This document shows, one piece after another, positions 7,478 to 16,600 of a DNA stretch of 30,040 nt. This DNA comes from JBJTIF01 sp046094825. Lineage in GTDB: Bacteria > Actinomycetota > UBA4738 > HRBIN12. Where the stretch lies: positions 1 through 30,040 of the forward strand of contig JBJTIF010000050.1 in NCBI GenBank assembly GCA_046094825.1. Direction: 5' to 3'. Position 1 is the stretch's first letter. Every line of letters starts with the position of its first letter. The notes under the pieces were generated by a model. It made no database searches. It saw nothing but the letters and a program-made list of their open reading frames with translations, and was not told where the DNA came from. Both the position numbers and the translations under genes were made by a program.

Positions 7478-9376
7478 ATGCAGCTGCTCCATCCTTCCTC
7501 CACACGTGCGTCGCGCCATGTGCGTCGCGCCCTCGGGTCGCGCTCCGCGCGCGTCCGCCTCCTGCTCGTCGCGAGCCTCGCGGCGATCGGCTTCCTGGCC
7601 CTGCCGGCTTCCTCGACGCCCCAGACCCTCGACGTCTGTCCGAGCGGCTGCACGTACTCGACGATCCAGGACGCGATCGACGCGGCCAACGCCGGCGACA
7701 CGATCACCGTCGCGGCGGGGACGTACGCCGAGGCGCTCACGATCGACGTGTCGCTCACGATCGTGGGCCCGAACGCCGCGATCAGCCCGAACGACGCGAC
7801 GGTCCTCTCGGGCGGTCTCCCGAGCGCGAACGCCTCCCGCGTCGCCGAGGCGATCATCCGCCCCGGCGTGGCCGATGGGGACGCCCTCACGCTCGCCGCC
7901 GGCGTCTCCGACCTCACGATCGCGCTCCGCGGCCTCACGTTCGACCTCGCCGACGCCCCGGGGACGGGGCCGGACGACCCCGTCTCGACCCGGTTCATCA
8001 CGGGCAACGACAACGCGAACCTCGACCTCACCGTCGAGCACACGCGGTTCCTGAACAACCCCGGCGCGGAGAACGGCTCGTGGTGGCTCGCCGGCGACGC
8101 GGGCGCGCTGTCGCTCACCGTCCTCGACAACCGCTTCGCCGGCGAGCGGTACGCGACGAACGGCATCGCGCACTGGAACTACGGGACCGGGACGACGACC
8201 GTCCTCGACATCCGCGACAACGTCTGGGTGGACAACAAGGGCTGGGCGACGAACGGCGGTTCGACCGCCGGCACCTCGGGTGCGATCGCGGACAACTGGG
8301 TCGGCAACACGAGCGTCGGGGTGAGCCAGGTCGACGGGTGGCAGCAGCGCCAGCTCGGGTTCCTCCTCGCCGGCGTCCAGGACGACCTGCTCGTGAGCGG
8401 CAACAGCTTCGTGAACCTCGAGTACTCGGCGGTGAACTTCTACACGGCCTACGACGGCTCGGGGGTGACGTTCTCGGGCACCGTGTCCGTCGAGCACAAC
8501 CTCGTGGACGGTTACAGCAACATGGGCTACGCCTACGACGACGCCTACTGCGGCACGACGGCGGACTGGTACGAGGGCGACCTCCTCATCGGACCGAACC
8601 CGACCGGTCCCTGCGACGCGGCGACGAGCGACGTGTCCGGGGTCACGCTCCGCGACAACGCCTTCCTCGACGCGACGACCGACTCGGTCACCGTCGGCAA
8701 CCGCGGCACGTCGTCCGACCCCGTGATCGACGCCCAGGGCAACTACTGGGACTGCGCCGGTGGCCCGGGCGGCGTCGGGTGCCCGATCAACGCCGGCCCG
8801 GTCACGAGCGACTTCTGGATCAGCGCGTACGTGCTGCCCACGACCGTGCGTTCGCCCGGGTTCTGGCCCGAGACGAAGACGATCGGCATCCCAGCCTCGT
8901 CCTCGCCGACCACCGTGCCGCTCGGCGGCACCTCCGTGGGCAGCGCCTCGATCGAACTCGCGACATCCGGCGCCAGCGCTTCCGTCGTCGTCGAGGCCCC
9001 GACGAAGGACGAGCTCCCGGCCGTCGAGGTGCCGTTCGCGATCTCCGGCGCGACCCTCATCGACATCGCGGTGACCGATGCCACCGGGCCCTTCACGATC
9101 TGCCTCGACGGCAACCGGGCGACCGACAAGCTCTGGCACTACGAGGAGACCGCGACGCCCGGCGTCTCCGCCTGGGTGGACATGACGTGGCGGGCGCTCC
9201 CGTCGGGGACGCTCACGCCCGGCGACTACCCCGCGAGCCAGATCTGCGGGATGACCGACACGCTGTCGCCGTTCGCGTCCTCGAGCACGGGGCGACGCTC
9301 ACCGTCACACCGGACGCGAAGACGATCACCCACGGCGCCAGCGCCCCGGCGACCTCCGCCTACGGCTTCACCGTGA
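7478..9376 (+). CDS. Secreted right-handed beta-helix protein, N-terminal part (frameshifted)
   Basis: The ATG at 7478 is preceded by GGGAG seven bases upstream. An Arg-rich N-terminus and a hydrophobic segment (RLLLVASLAAIGFLALPA, about residues 28-45) form a signal peptide. Next comes the classic start of a pectate-lyase-like right-handed beta-helix: CPSGCTYSTIQDAIDAAN, then DTITVAAGTY. Asn/Asp-rich coils with motifs such as LDNRF and LRDNAF run to about residue 440. A beta domain with FTICLDG, LWHYEE and ICGMTDTLSPFA follows. True coding ends near 9277, and the 33 codons to the stop at 9376 are out-of-frame Arg/Ser/Pro residues. The reading continues in the next frame to 10935. Such helices are common in surface polysaccharide-binding or -degrading proteins, but I see no catalytic motif. 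The function is unknown. Confidence 0.85.
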   Translation: MQLLHPSSTRASRHVRRALGSRSARVRLLLVASLAAIGFLALPASSTPQTLDVCPSGCTYSTIQDAIDAANAGDTITVAAGTYAEALTIDVSLTIVGPNAAISPNDATVLSGGLPSANASRVAEAIIRPGVADGDALTLAAGVSDLTIALRGLTFDLADAPGTGPDDPVSTRFITGNDNANLDLTVEHTRFLNNPGAENGSWWLAGDAGALSLTVLDNRFAGERYATNGIAHWNYGTGTTTVLDIRDNVWVDNKGWATNGGSTAGTSGAIADNWVGNTSVGVSQVDGWQQRQLGFLLAGVQDDLLVSGNSFVNLEYSAVNFYTAYDGSGVTFSGTVSVEHNLVDGYSNMGYAYDDAYCGTTADWYEGDLLIGPNPTGPCDAATSDVSGVTLRDNAFLDATTDSVTVGNRGTSSDPVIDAQGNYWDCAGGPGGVGCPINAGPVTSDFWISAYVLPTTVRSPGFWPETKTIGIPASSSPTTVPLGGTSVGSASIELATSGASASVVVEAPTKDELPAVEVPFAISGATLIDIAVTDATGPFTICLDGNRATDKLWHYEETATPGVSAWVDMTWRALPSGTLTPGDYPASQICGMTDTLSPFASSSTGRRSPSHRTRRRSPTAPAPRRPPPTASP

Positions 9377-10935
9377 CGGGGTTCGTCGGCGGCGAGACGA
9401 AGGACACCGCGGTCGCCTACGTCGCCCCGACGTGCACCTCGACCTACGCCCAGGGCGACGTCGCCGGCACCTCCGCCGACGACATCACCTGTTCGGCCGG
9501 ATCGGCCGACGACTACGTCTTCGACACGACCGCGACCGAGGATCTCACCGTCGGAACGGTCTCGCTCACGGTGGCTCCGGCCACCTACGCGGGGCCGGCC
9601 CTCGTCTACGGGGACGCCGAGCCCTCGTGGGGGGCGTTCACCCTCACGTCCGGCGCCCTCGTCCTGACCGACACGTGGACGACCGACCCCGCGTGCGACT
9701 CGTCGTACACGGCGGGGAGCCCCGCCGGGATGTACGCGTACTCGTGCACCGGTGGCGTGATCAAGACCGCCGCGGTCGCCGGCACCGACGTGACCTCGTC
9801 GTACACGATCATCCGGACCACGCGCTACGTGACCGTCGGCACGCGGCCGATCACGATCGACGCCGACGACAAGACGATCACCTTCGGGGCCGCGGCGCCG
9901 ACCTTCACGATCACCCGCACCGCCGGGACGTTCTTCGCGGGTGACTCCTGGACGACGCTGCCGACCTGCGCGGCCGCGACCAACACGCCAGGCGTCTCGG
10001 GCCCGGGCACCTACGAGATCGCCTGCTCGGGCGGCGTGATCTCGAACGCGACGCCGACCGACGTCACCACGAGCTACGACATCACCTTCACGCCGGGCAC
10101 GCTCACCGTCGAGTCGGCGCTCACCGGCGTCGTCTCCACCGGCCAGACCTACGACGCCGACGGCGGCGCGACGACCACGCTCAGCGCGAACGTCTCGGCC
10201 GGCGACACGTCGTGCTTCGTGGGCTCGACGGTCACCGCGGTCGCGACCCCGGTCGGAGGCTCGGCGCTTTCGCCGGTCACCCTCACGACGAGCGGCACCG
10301 GCACGACGCGCGCGTACAGCGTCGACGCGACGCTTCCCCCGGGCATCTACGAGATCGACATCGCCTTCGACCCGGCCGAGGAGTGCCTGCCGTCGTCCTA
10401 CGACGACGCGGTCCTCGCGGTGGTCACGACCGGCGGCACCGCGAACGGCGGCGGCTGGTACCGCCTCGAGAAGGGCTCGCTCGGCGGCTCTCCGCGGATC
10501 AACTTCGGGTTCAGCATCACGAAGTCCTCCTCGCGCACGGGGGTCGTCTCCTACCGCGGGCAGCTCCTGTGGATGAACAACGCCCAGTGGCGCCTGGCGG
10601 GCACGATCTCGAGCACCGGCACCCCGTCCGCCTACGGGACCTTCACCTGCCCGGCCTCGGTCGGCACCGCGACGGACCGGCGGTGCGCGTCCTTCACGGG
10701 GACCGGGGTCCTCCAGTACTGGGACGGGGACTCGTGGGAGACGTCGTCCTACGGGGTCGTCTCCTTCACGGTGACCGTCTACGACGGGGGCACCTCGAAG
10801 ACGACGGTCGGCAAGAAGACGACCGTGGTCCAGAACCCCGACGCGTTCGGGATCCAGATCGACCCCGTGCCCTCGAGCGCGATCCGCGAGTCCTCGCCGG
10901 TCGTGCTCTCCGGCGGCTCGGTCCGCGCCACCTAG
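9277..10935 (+). CDS. MBG-type beta domains, C-terminal part of the frameshifted beta-helix protein
   Basis: From GTC at 9277 the frame is open for 552 residues, beginning VLEHGATLTVTPDAKTITHG. It has no signal peptide and no credible start or ribosome-binding site of its own. One extra G in the GCGTC at 9275-9279 would join SPFA to VLEHG in a single frame. At least three MBG-like modules follow (for example ITIDADDKTITFGAAAPTF and APATYAGPALVYGDAEPSW). A module with paired cysteines comes next. The C-terminal domain starts GGGWYRLEKGS and resembles the post-COAP type domains of surface proteins. The ORF upstream of 9277 in this frame is a shadow. I read it as the C-terminal half of one protein of about 1,150 residues, broken by a recent deletion or an assembly error. 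Confidence 0.8.
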   Translation, partial: VLEHGATLTVTPDAKTITHGASAPATSAYGFTVTGFVGGETKDTAVAYVAPTCTSTYAQGDVAGTSADDITCSAGSADDYVFDTTATEDLTVGTVSLTVAPATYAGPALVYGDAEPSWGAFTLTSGALVLTDTWTTDPACDSSYTAGSPAGMYAYSCTGGVIKTAAVAGTDVTSSYTIIRTTRYVTVGTRPITIDADDKTITFGAAAPTFTITRTAGTFFAGDSWTTLPTCAAATNTPGVSGPGTYEIACSGGVISNATPTDVTTSYDITFTPGTLTVESALTGVVSTGQTYDADGGATTTLSANVSAGDTSCFVGSTVTAVATPVGGSALSPVTLTTSGTGTTRAYSVDATLPPGIYEIDIAFDPAEECLPSSYDDAVLAVVTTGGTANGGGWYRLEKGSLGGSPRINFGFSITKSSSRTGVVSYRGQLLWMNNAQWRLAGTISSTGTPSAYGTFTCPASVGTATDRRCASFTGTGVLQYWDGDSWETSSYGVVSFTVTVYDGGTSKTTVGKKTTVVQNPDAFGIQIDPVPSSAIRESSPVVLSGGSVRAT

Positions 10936-11000
10936 CGCGTCGGCCCGCCACCCGGGGGCGTCGGCCGCGATCGGGGGCCGTCGGGGCCGCTCCGGGGCCC

Positions 11001-11020
11001 CCTGGCCCCTCCTGGCCCCT
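11001..11020. repeat. Tandem 10-bp repeat in GC-rich spacer
   Basis: CCTGGCCCCT is repeated head-to-tail, followed by the palindrome CCTCCGGAGG. It sits in the 143-base spacer 10936-11078, which holds several GGGGCC/GGCCCC complementary blocks and probably folds into terminator-like structures after the beta-helix gene. No gene is seen in the spacer. Confidence 0.4.
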
Positions 11021-11064
11021 CCGGAGGCCCTTCCCGGGCGGTCGCCCCCACGGGCGGCTCCCCG

Positions 11065-11070
11065 TACGCT
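11065..11070 (+). promoter_or_regulatory. -10 element TACGCT, leaderless-type start
   Basis: TACGCT fits the TANNNT -10 pattern and lies 8 bases before the ATG at 11079, so the transcript would begin at or next to the start codon. No Shine-Dalgarno is evident. Confidence 0.5.
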
Positions 11071-11078
11071 CACGGGCG

Positions 11079-12191
11079 ATGCGCCGCTCCGGTTCCCTCC
11101 TCGCCGCCCTCGCGCTCGTGGCGCTGCCGCTCGTCGCGTCGGCGCAGGGGGGCGTGGCGATGCTCGGCATCGAGCCGGCGAAGGTCGAGCTCGTCGGCAC
11201 GGCGGGTCCGCAGGTCGTCCGCGTGACCGTCCAGGGCGGGGTCCCCGGGACGCTCGTGCTCTCGCTCCGCGACGTGGTGCTCGGCGTGGGCGGCGCCGCG
11301 ATCGAGGCGCCGCTCGGCACCTCGCCGGACTCGCTCGGCGGCCTCGTCGAGGTCGTGCCGCCGTCGTTCGACTACGCGCCCGCGGCCGAGCCCGTGACGT
11401 TCACGTCGGGGGTCGCGCTCGTCGCGCAGTCCGCGGACCGACCGCGGTTCGGGTTCCTCGTCGCCGAGCTCACGACGCCCGACGGCGCGGTCGCCGCCGC
11501 GGTGCGCATCCCGGTCGTCGCGGTGCCGGGCGAGCGCGTCGTCGCGGAGCTCCCGGCGGGGACCTTCGGCGTCGCGCTCGACGACCTCGACATCGCGCCG
11601 GAGGCGTTCACGATCGTCGACCGCCTGCTGCCCGATCTCCCCGGCGTCATCGGTCACGGGCCGCTCACTTCGATCGTCACGGCGCGCAACGTCGGCAGCG
11701 CCGTCGTCGAGGCGCGCGTCGCGTGGACGTACCACCGGATCGGCCTCTCGGACCTCTTCTCCCCGGAGTCGCAGCCGACGCTCTCGTACGGCTCGGCGTC
11801 GCGGTTCCTCATCCCCGGCGAGGTCGCGTCCGCGGAGGGCTCGAGCGTGCTCACCCTCGACGCGGGGCCCTTCGACGCGATGCCGGTCATCGGCCTCGTC
11901 CGCGTCCGGGCGACGGTGCAGTGGGACCTCGCGGGGGTCGCGTCCGCGCCGGAGCCGATCACGGTGTCGCGGACGCTCATCGTGTTCCCGTGGTCGGAGG
12001 CGCTCGCCGCGCTGCTCGCGTGGGCGGCGTGGCGCCGGCGCTTCGGCAAGATCGTCGACCTGCGCTACTCGAACGAACCCGTGCCGATCGAGCCCGGAGC
12101 GCACCGGCAGGTCGGCCGCTGGCGACGACTCGGCCAGGACGCCGTCGCGCGCATCGTCGGGACGGCCTCGGGCCGGCGCCGCCGCCACTAG
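11079..12191 (+). CDS. Membrane-anchored beta-sandwich surface protein (short paralog)
   Basis: This 370-residue protein has a signal peptide (RRSGSLLAALALVALPLVASAQG, cleavage likely after ASA). About 280 residues of predicted beta-structure follow, then a C-terminal membrane segment (VFPWSEALAALLAWAAW) and a short basic cytoplasmic tail ending GRRRRH. The start at 11079 gives a perfect signal peptide and sits 8 bases after a -10 box. The ectodomain is clearly paralogous to residues 50-350 of the protein at 13615. Both have SFDYAP, then DLD, VDRLLPDLP, a VxGHxP motif, an FLxPGE motif and a VxPWxE stretch entering the membrane. The layout (signal peptide, beta domain, C-terminal helix, basic tail) recalls DUF916-like wall-associated proteins, but I do not recognise the family. 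Function unknown. Confidence 0.85.
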   Translation: MRRSGSLLAALALVALPLVASAQGGVAMLGIEPAKVELVGTAGPQVVRVTVQGGVPGTLVLSLRDVVLGVGGAAIEAPLGTSPDSLGGLVEVVPPSFDYAPAAEPVTFTSGVALVAQSADRPRFGFLVAELTTPDGAVAAAVRIPVVAVPGERVVAELPAGTFGVALDDLDIAPEAFTIVDRLLPDLPGVIGHGPLTSIVTARNVGSAVVEARVAWTYHRIGLSDLFSPESQPTLSYGSASRFLIPGEVASAEGSSVLTLDAGPFDAMPVIGLVRVRATVQWDLAGVASAPEPITVSRTLIVFPWSEALAALLAWAAWRRRFGKIVDLRYSNEPVPIEPGAHRQVGRWRRLGQDAVARIVGTASGRRRRH

Positions 12192-12233
12192 GGGCGGGGG
12201 CCGGGCCCGGTCAGCGCGGGCGCCGCGACGTCG

Positions 12234-13400
12234 TCAGGAGAGCGGGGCGAAGGACCAGAGCTCGGCCTTCGAGTCCGTGTAGCCGTCCGAACCGAGGTCG
12301 CCCGCGGTGACGTAGAGGCCGCTGCCGTCCGGAGCGACCGCGAACCATCCCCAGTAGCGGGTCCCGAGGTCGACGCTCGTCTGCCCGTCGAGCGAGACGT
12401 AGGCGAAGCGCACGCCGGAGGCGTTCGGGAGGGTCCGGGTGTAGATCAAGCCCGACCCGTCGGGGAGGAACTCCGCGACGCCGATGTCGCCGTCGACGAT
12501 CGGGGCGATCTCGCCGTCGGGGGTGATGAGGCGCAGCTGCTGCGGGCCGACGACCGCGATCGTCTCGGCGTCGGGGCCGAGGACGAAGTGGCTCGCGCCC
12601 TCGCGGGCGAACTCGTGGCCGCCGTAGAGCATCGACTCGCCGGCCATCGTCACGAGGACGCCGCTCCCGGTCTCGAGCGCGCGCTGGATGCCCTCGGGGG
12701 CGTCGTCGCGCTCGGTCCATGTCGCGCTCACCGGGTCGTAGGCCCACAGGCGGTTGTCCGGTCGCTCGGGCGCGTCGAAGTTGTACGCGGAGGTCACGAG
12801 GAGCAGCCGCGAGGCGTCCGGCGTCCACTGCATGTCGACGAGCGTGTCGAACTCCGGCGCGCCGGCGACGCGGTCGGGCTGGCTGCCCTCGAACCCGGCG
12901 ATCGCGACGATGCCGGTCGGGATCCCGTCGGCGCCGATCGTGCCGACGAGGACCTGGCTCGTGAAGCCCTCGCACATCGAGGAGAGCGCGACGAGCGAGC
13001 CCTCGTGGAGCGCTCCGGTCGGGGTGGCGATGCTCACGCCGTTGATGATCGGCTCGCCGTCGGCGGCGAGGACCGGCGTCGCGGTGCCCGCGTCGTCGAG
13101 CGCGAGGAGCCCCTCGACGGGCATGCCCTCGCAGCCGAGCTCGTCGCCGGGGAGCCGGTCGTTCACGAGGACGCGCGTGCCGCCGTCGGCCGTCGGAAAC
13201 GCCGCGAGGACGCGGCCGGGTCCGAGGACCGACTTCGAGACGACCGCGGTCGGGTCGTAGGCGATCGCCGTTGGCGTCGGTGTGAGGTCGGTCGGGATCG
13301 GGGCGGGGGTGTCCGTGGCGCTTCCGCCGGTGGCACAGGCCGCGGCCCCGAGGACGAGGAACGCGGCGAGGGCGGCGATGCGGCGCGGGAGAGGTGTCAT
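12234..13400 (-). CDS. Beta-propeller-like lipoprotein
   Basis: This 388-residue protein starts with a lipoprotein signal: MTPLPRR, a hydrophobic stretch and lipobox GAAAC with Cys22. A Thr/Pro linker follows. The mature part has repeated short beta motifs typical of TolB/WD40-like propellers, such as WTPDASRLLLVTSAYN, LWAYDP, LGPDAETIAVVG, FLPDGSGLIYTR and VAPDGSGLYVTAG. These look like blades ending in an outer-surface sensor or scaffold fold. No catalytic motif is seen. It lies between the two beta-sandwich paralogs in the opposite direction, with only 42 bases separating its stop from that of the first. The ATG lies 6 bases after a TACGCT -10 box, so it is probably leaderless. Confidence 0.88.
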   Translation of the reverse strand: MTPLPRRIAALAAFLVLGAAACATGGSATDTPAPIPTDLTPTPTAIAYDPTAVVSKSVLGPGRVLAAFPTADGGTRVLVNDRLPGDELGCEGMPVEGLLALDDAGTATPVLAADGEPIINGVSIATPTGALHEGSLVALSSMCEGFTSQVLVGTIGADGIPTGIVAIAGFEGSQPDRVAGAPEFDTLVDMQWTPDASRLLLVTSAYNFDAPERPDNRLWAYDPVSATWTERDDAPEGIQRALETGSGVLVTMAGESMLYGGHEFAREGASHFVLGPDAETIAVVGPQQLRLITPDGEIAPIVDGDIGVAEFLPDGSGLIYTRTLPNASGVRFAYVSLDGQTSVDLGTRYWGWFAVAPDGSGLYVTAGDLGSDGYTDSKAELWSFAPLS

Positions 13401-13406
13401 GGGCGG

Positions 13407-13412
13407 AGCGTA
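13407..13412 (-). promoter_or_regulatory. -10 element TACGCT of the propeller lipoprotein gene
   Basis: Read on the minus strand, TACGCT is separated from the ATG (13400) by 6 bases. It is the same hexamer used by the gene at 11079 and predicts a leaderless mRNA. Confidence 0.5.
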
Positions 13413-13474
13413 CAGGGGGCTGTGTGCGGCACCGGGGTGCCCCCTGACCCGGGGTGCGCGGGACCCCCGGGTGC

Positions 13475-13480
13475 TAGCCT
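13475..13480 (+). promoter_or_regulatory. Candidate -10 TAGCCT for the hendecad protein gene
   Basis: TAGCCT lies about 135 bases before the GTG at 13615. Unlike most genes here, that gene has a Shine-Dalgarno (AGAGGA, 13603-13608), which fits a transcript with a leader. The leader contains a GGCGGGG/CCCCGCC hairpin (13570-13576 with 13588-13594). No good -35 is visible. Confidence 0.3.
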
Positions 13481-13614
13481 CGCGGGGCTCCCGGGTGCAC
13501 CGGACGCCTGTGTTTACTCACGTCCGCGGCCCCCCGGAGAATGGCGTTTTCCACAGACTCACATTCCCTGGCGGGGGGTCGGTTCCGCCCCGCCGTGGCA
13601 CGAGAGGACGTCCG

Positions 13615-16600
13615 GTGACCGCATCGCCCGCGCGCTCGCTCCGCGCGCTCGGTCGTGCCCCGGCGCCGGCGCGCACGCCGGTCCGCGTCGTCGGATCGAT
13701 CCTGTTCTGGGCGCTCACCGCGGTCGTCGCCGTCGCGGCGCTCCTGCCGATCCGCACCGAGGCGCCGCCACCGTCGCTGCTGCCGGTCGAGCGCTCGCTC
13801 ACGTTCAGCGGCTACGACCTCGCCGCGTTCCGCGAGGTGGCGATCGACGTCGCGGGCGGCTTCGAGGGGACGCTCCGCGTCGTGCCGGTCGACCTCGCCG
13901 TCGACGCCGAGGGACGCCGCGAGGAGGTGCCGTTCGGCTCGACCGACCTCTCGCTCGCCGACGGCCTGCGCGTCACGCCGGAGTCCTTCGACTACGCGCC
14001 GGGCGACACCGCGCAGCGGTTCGGGTTCACCGTCGTCATCGATCCCGCGGCCGTCGACCGCACGCGCGTCGCGGGGCTGCGGTTCGTCCTCCAGCCGAAC
14101 GAGGACGGCGCGGAGGTCGAGACCGTCACCGTGCCGCTCGTCGCGGTGCCCGGGCCCGAGGACGCGCTGCCGACCGGGCCGCCGCCCGGCCGCATCGCGC
14201 TCACCGACCTCGACGTCCGTCAGGACGGGCCGTGGACGCTCGTCGATCGCCTCCTGCCCGATCTCCCCGCGGTCGTCGGCCACGCGCCCGGCGTCGCGGT
14301 CGCCGAACTCACCGGTACGGCGGTCCACGTGATGAGCGGCGCGACGATCGAGATCGCGTACGACCGCGTGAACCTCCTCTCGGTGCTGCCCTTCGTCGAC
14401 GACGACCGCTCGACGCCGTTCCGCACGACCGTCGAGGAGGGCTTCCTGCTCCCCGGTGAGCGCCTCGGCGTCGCGGCGGGGTCGTTCTCGCTCTTCGGCG
14501 GCACGGCGCCGCGCGAGGCGCTGCCGTTCGCGGGCGTCGTCCGCGTGACCGCGACCGCGCGCGGGTCGATCGACGGCATCGCGCAGGACGCGACGTCCGA
14601 GACGACGACCGTCGTCGTCGTCCCGTGGACCGAGGTCGTGTTCCTCCTCGCCCTCGGCGGCGCGCTCCGCAAGCGCCGGCAGCTCCTCCGCGCGAAGCAG
14701 CAGGAGCGGTTCCTCCTCGAAGGGCCGCGGGTCGTCCTCGGTGGGCTCGGGCGCGGCGGCGCCGAACCGCTCGGCGCCCCGCAGGCGCCGGCGGCGTTCC
14801 GTCCCTACGTCGTGCCGTCGGAGGTCGACGCGCCGACGACGATCGAGCCGATCGGTCCCTCCGACGTCGAACTCGACGATCTCCGCGAGCCCGTCGTCGA
14901 CGAACCGCACCTGCCGGTGCCCTGGGAGGTCGGCGAGGACGACGCGCGCATCCCGACGCCGACCGTCGGCGGCGGCGCGGCATCGCGGCTCCGCGATCGG
15001 CAGCTCGCGCGCGAGGCGCGTCGGCGCGAGGTCGAGGCCGCGCGCGAGCGCACCCGCGCGGCCGCCGCGTCGCTCGCGGCGGAGACCTCGGCGCGCCGCG
15101 CCGCGGTCGGTGAGGACATCGTGCGCGGCACGACGGCGGCCTGGACGGCGGTCGCTGGCGTCCTCGCGGGCGGCGCGCGCGTGCTCCGCGTCGGCGTCGT
15201 CGCGGTCGTCGGTGGCGCGGTCCGCGTCGTCGTCGGCGCGATCGGTGGGCTCGGTGGTGGCGTCGCGCGCGTCGTCACGTCGTTGGCGGTGGGTGTCGGG
15301 CGGGGGCTCGGCGCGGTCGCGACCGGGATCGGCCGTGGCAGCACCGCGATCGCGACCGGTGCCGGCCGCGGGGTCCTCGCGATCGCATCCCTCTTCGGCA
15401 GCGGCACGGTCGCCGTCGTCTCGGCGATCGGTCGCGGGTTCGGGGCGGTCGGATCGTTCGCTTCGCGCGGCGTGACCGCGACCGCGCGCGCGGTCGGTGG
15501 GTCCGTCGTCGCGACGGTCGGCGCGGTCTCCGCGGGTTCGACCGCGACCGCGCGCGCGGTCGTCGCGTGGCGTCGGACGCGGGGCCGCGACCTCGCGATG
15601 CGCGCGTCGGGCTACGCCCGCGCGACGCGCCGCGGGACGCTCACGGCGCTCGGCGTCGTCGGCCGCGCGCTCGTCGCGGCGATCGTCGGCGTGTACGTCG
15701 GCATCTGGTGGATCGGTCGCTGGACCGAGCTCGGCCTCGGGGCGGGCGGGCGCGGAGCGGTGGCCGCCGTCCGGGCCACGGGCCGCGGGCTCGCCCTCGC
15801 GGGGCGCTCCGGCCTCCGGGTCGGGGGAGCCGTGCTCCGTGGCTCCACGGGCCTCCTGCGGGCAGCGGCGGGCCTCCTGGGGACCTCCGCGCGGGCCTCG
15901 GCGAGGGCCGGGGCCGCGGCGGCGCAGGCCTCCGCGAAGGCCGGGGCGGCCGCCGCGAAGGTGTCGGTGCGTGCCGGGGCGACCGTCGTCCACGCGACCG
16001 GGACCGGCGCGGCGACGGTCGGGCAGGGCGCCGCGGGGCTCCTCCGTCGCACGGCGGCCGCGATCGCGGCGGTCGTCGGCCTCACGGTGCGTGGCATCAC
16101 CGCGATCGCGAGCGCGACCGCGCGCGGTCTCGCCGGCGTCTCGCGCGCCACGGCGCGCGGCACCACGGTCGTCGTCCGCGCGGGCGCGCACGCCGTCGCC
16201 GTCTCGGCGCGCGGCATCGGTCGCGGCGTCCTCGCCGTCGCGCACGCGGCCGGCCGCGTCGGCCTCGCGTTCGCGCGCGGCGCCCGCGCGGCGACGCTCG
16301 CGACCGCCGCGACCTCGACGCGCACCGCGCGCGCCGGTCGCCGCTGGTCGCGCGCGAACGTCCCCGCGATCCGCCGCTGGTTCGCGGCGTGGGGGCGCCT
16401 CCTCCGACGTTCGGCGCTCGCGTCCGCGCGCGCGCTCGGTCGCGGCATCATCACCTCGTCGCGCGGTCTCGGTCGCGGCGTCCTCGCGATCGCGCGGGCG
16501 TCCGGCCGCGGCGCGGTCCTCGCGATCACCGGCCTCGGTCGCGCGACGCTCGTCGCGGGGCGCGCGTCGGCGACCGGCGCGACGCGCACCTGGCGCGCGA

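Noticed and set aside
8080..9276. Upstream part of the long frame that ends at 10935
   Set aside because: Before 9277 it reads as Arg-rich shadow of the beta-helix coding frame. Only the part from 9277 is real protein.
13547..13555. TTTTCCACA, a match to the DnaA-box consensus
   Set aside because: It is a single site in a promoter spacer with no second box, AT-rich region or dnaA/dnaN nearby; chance is sufficient.
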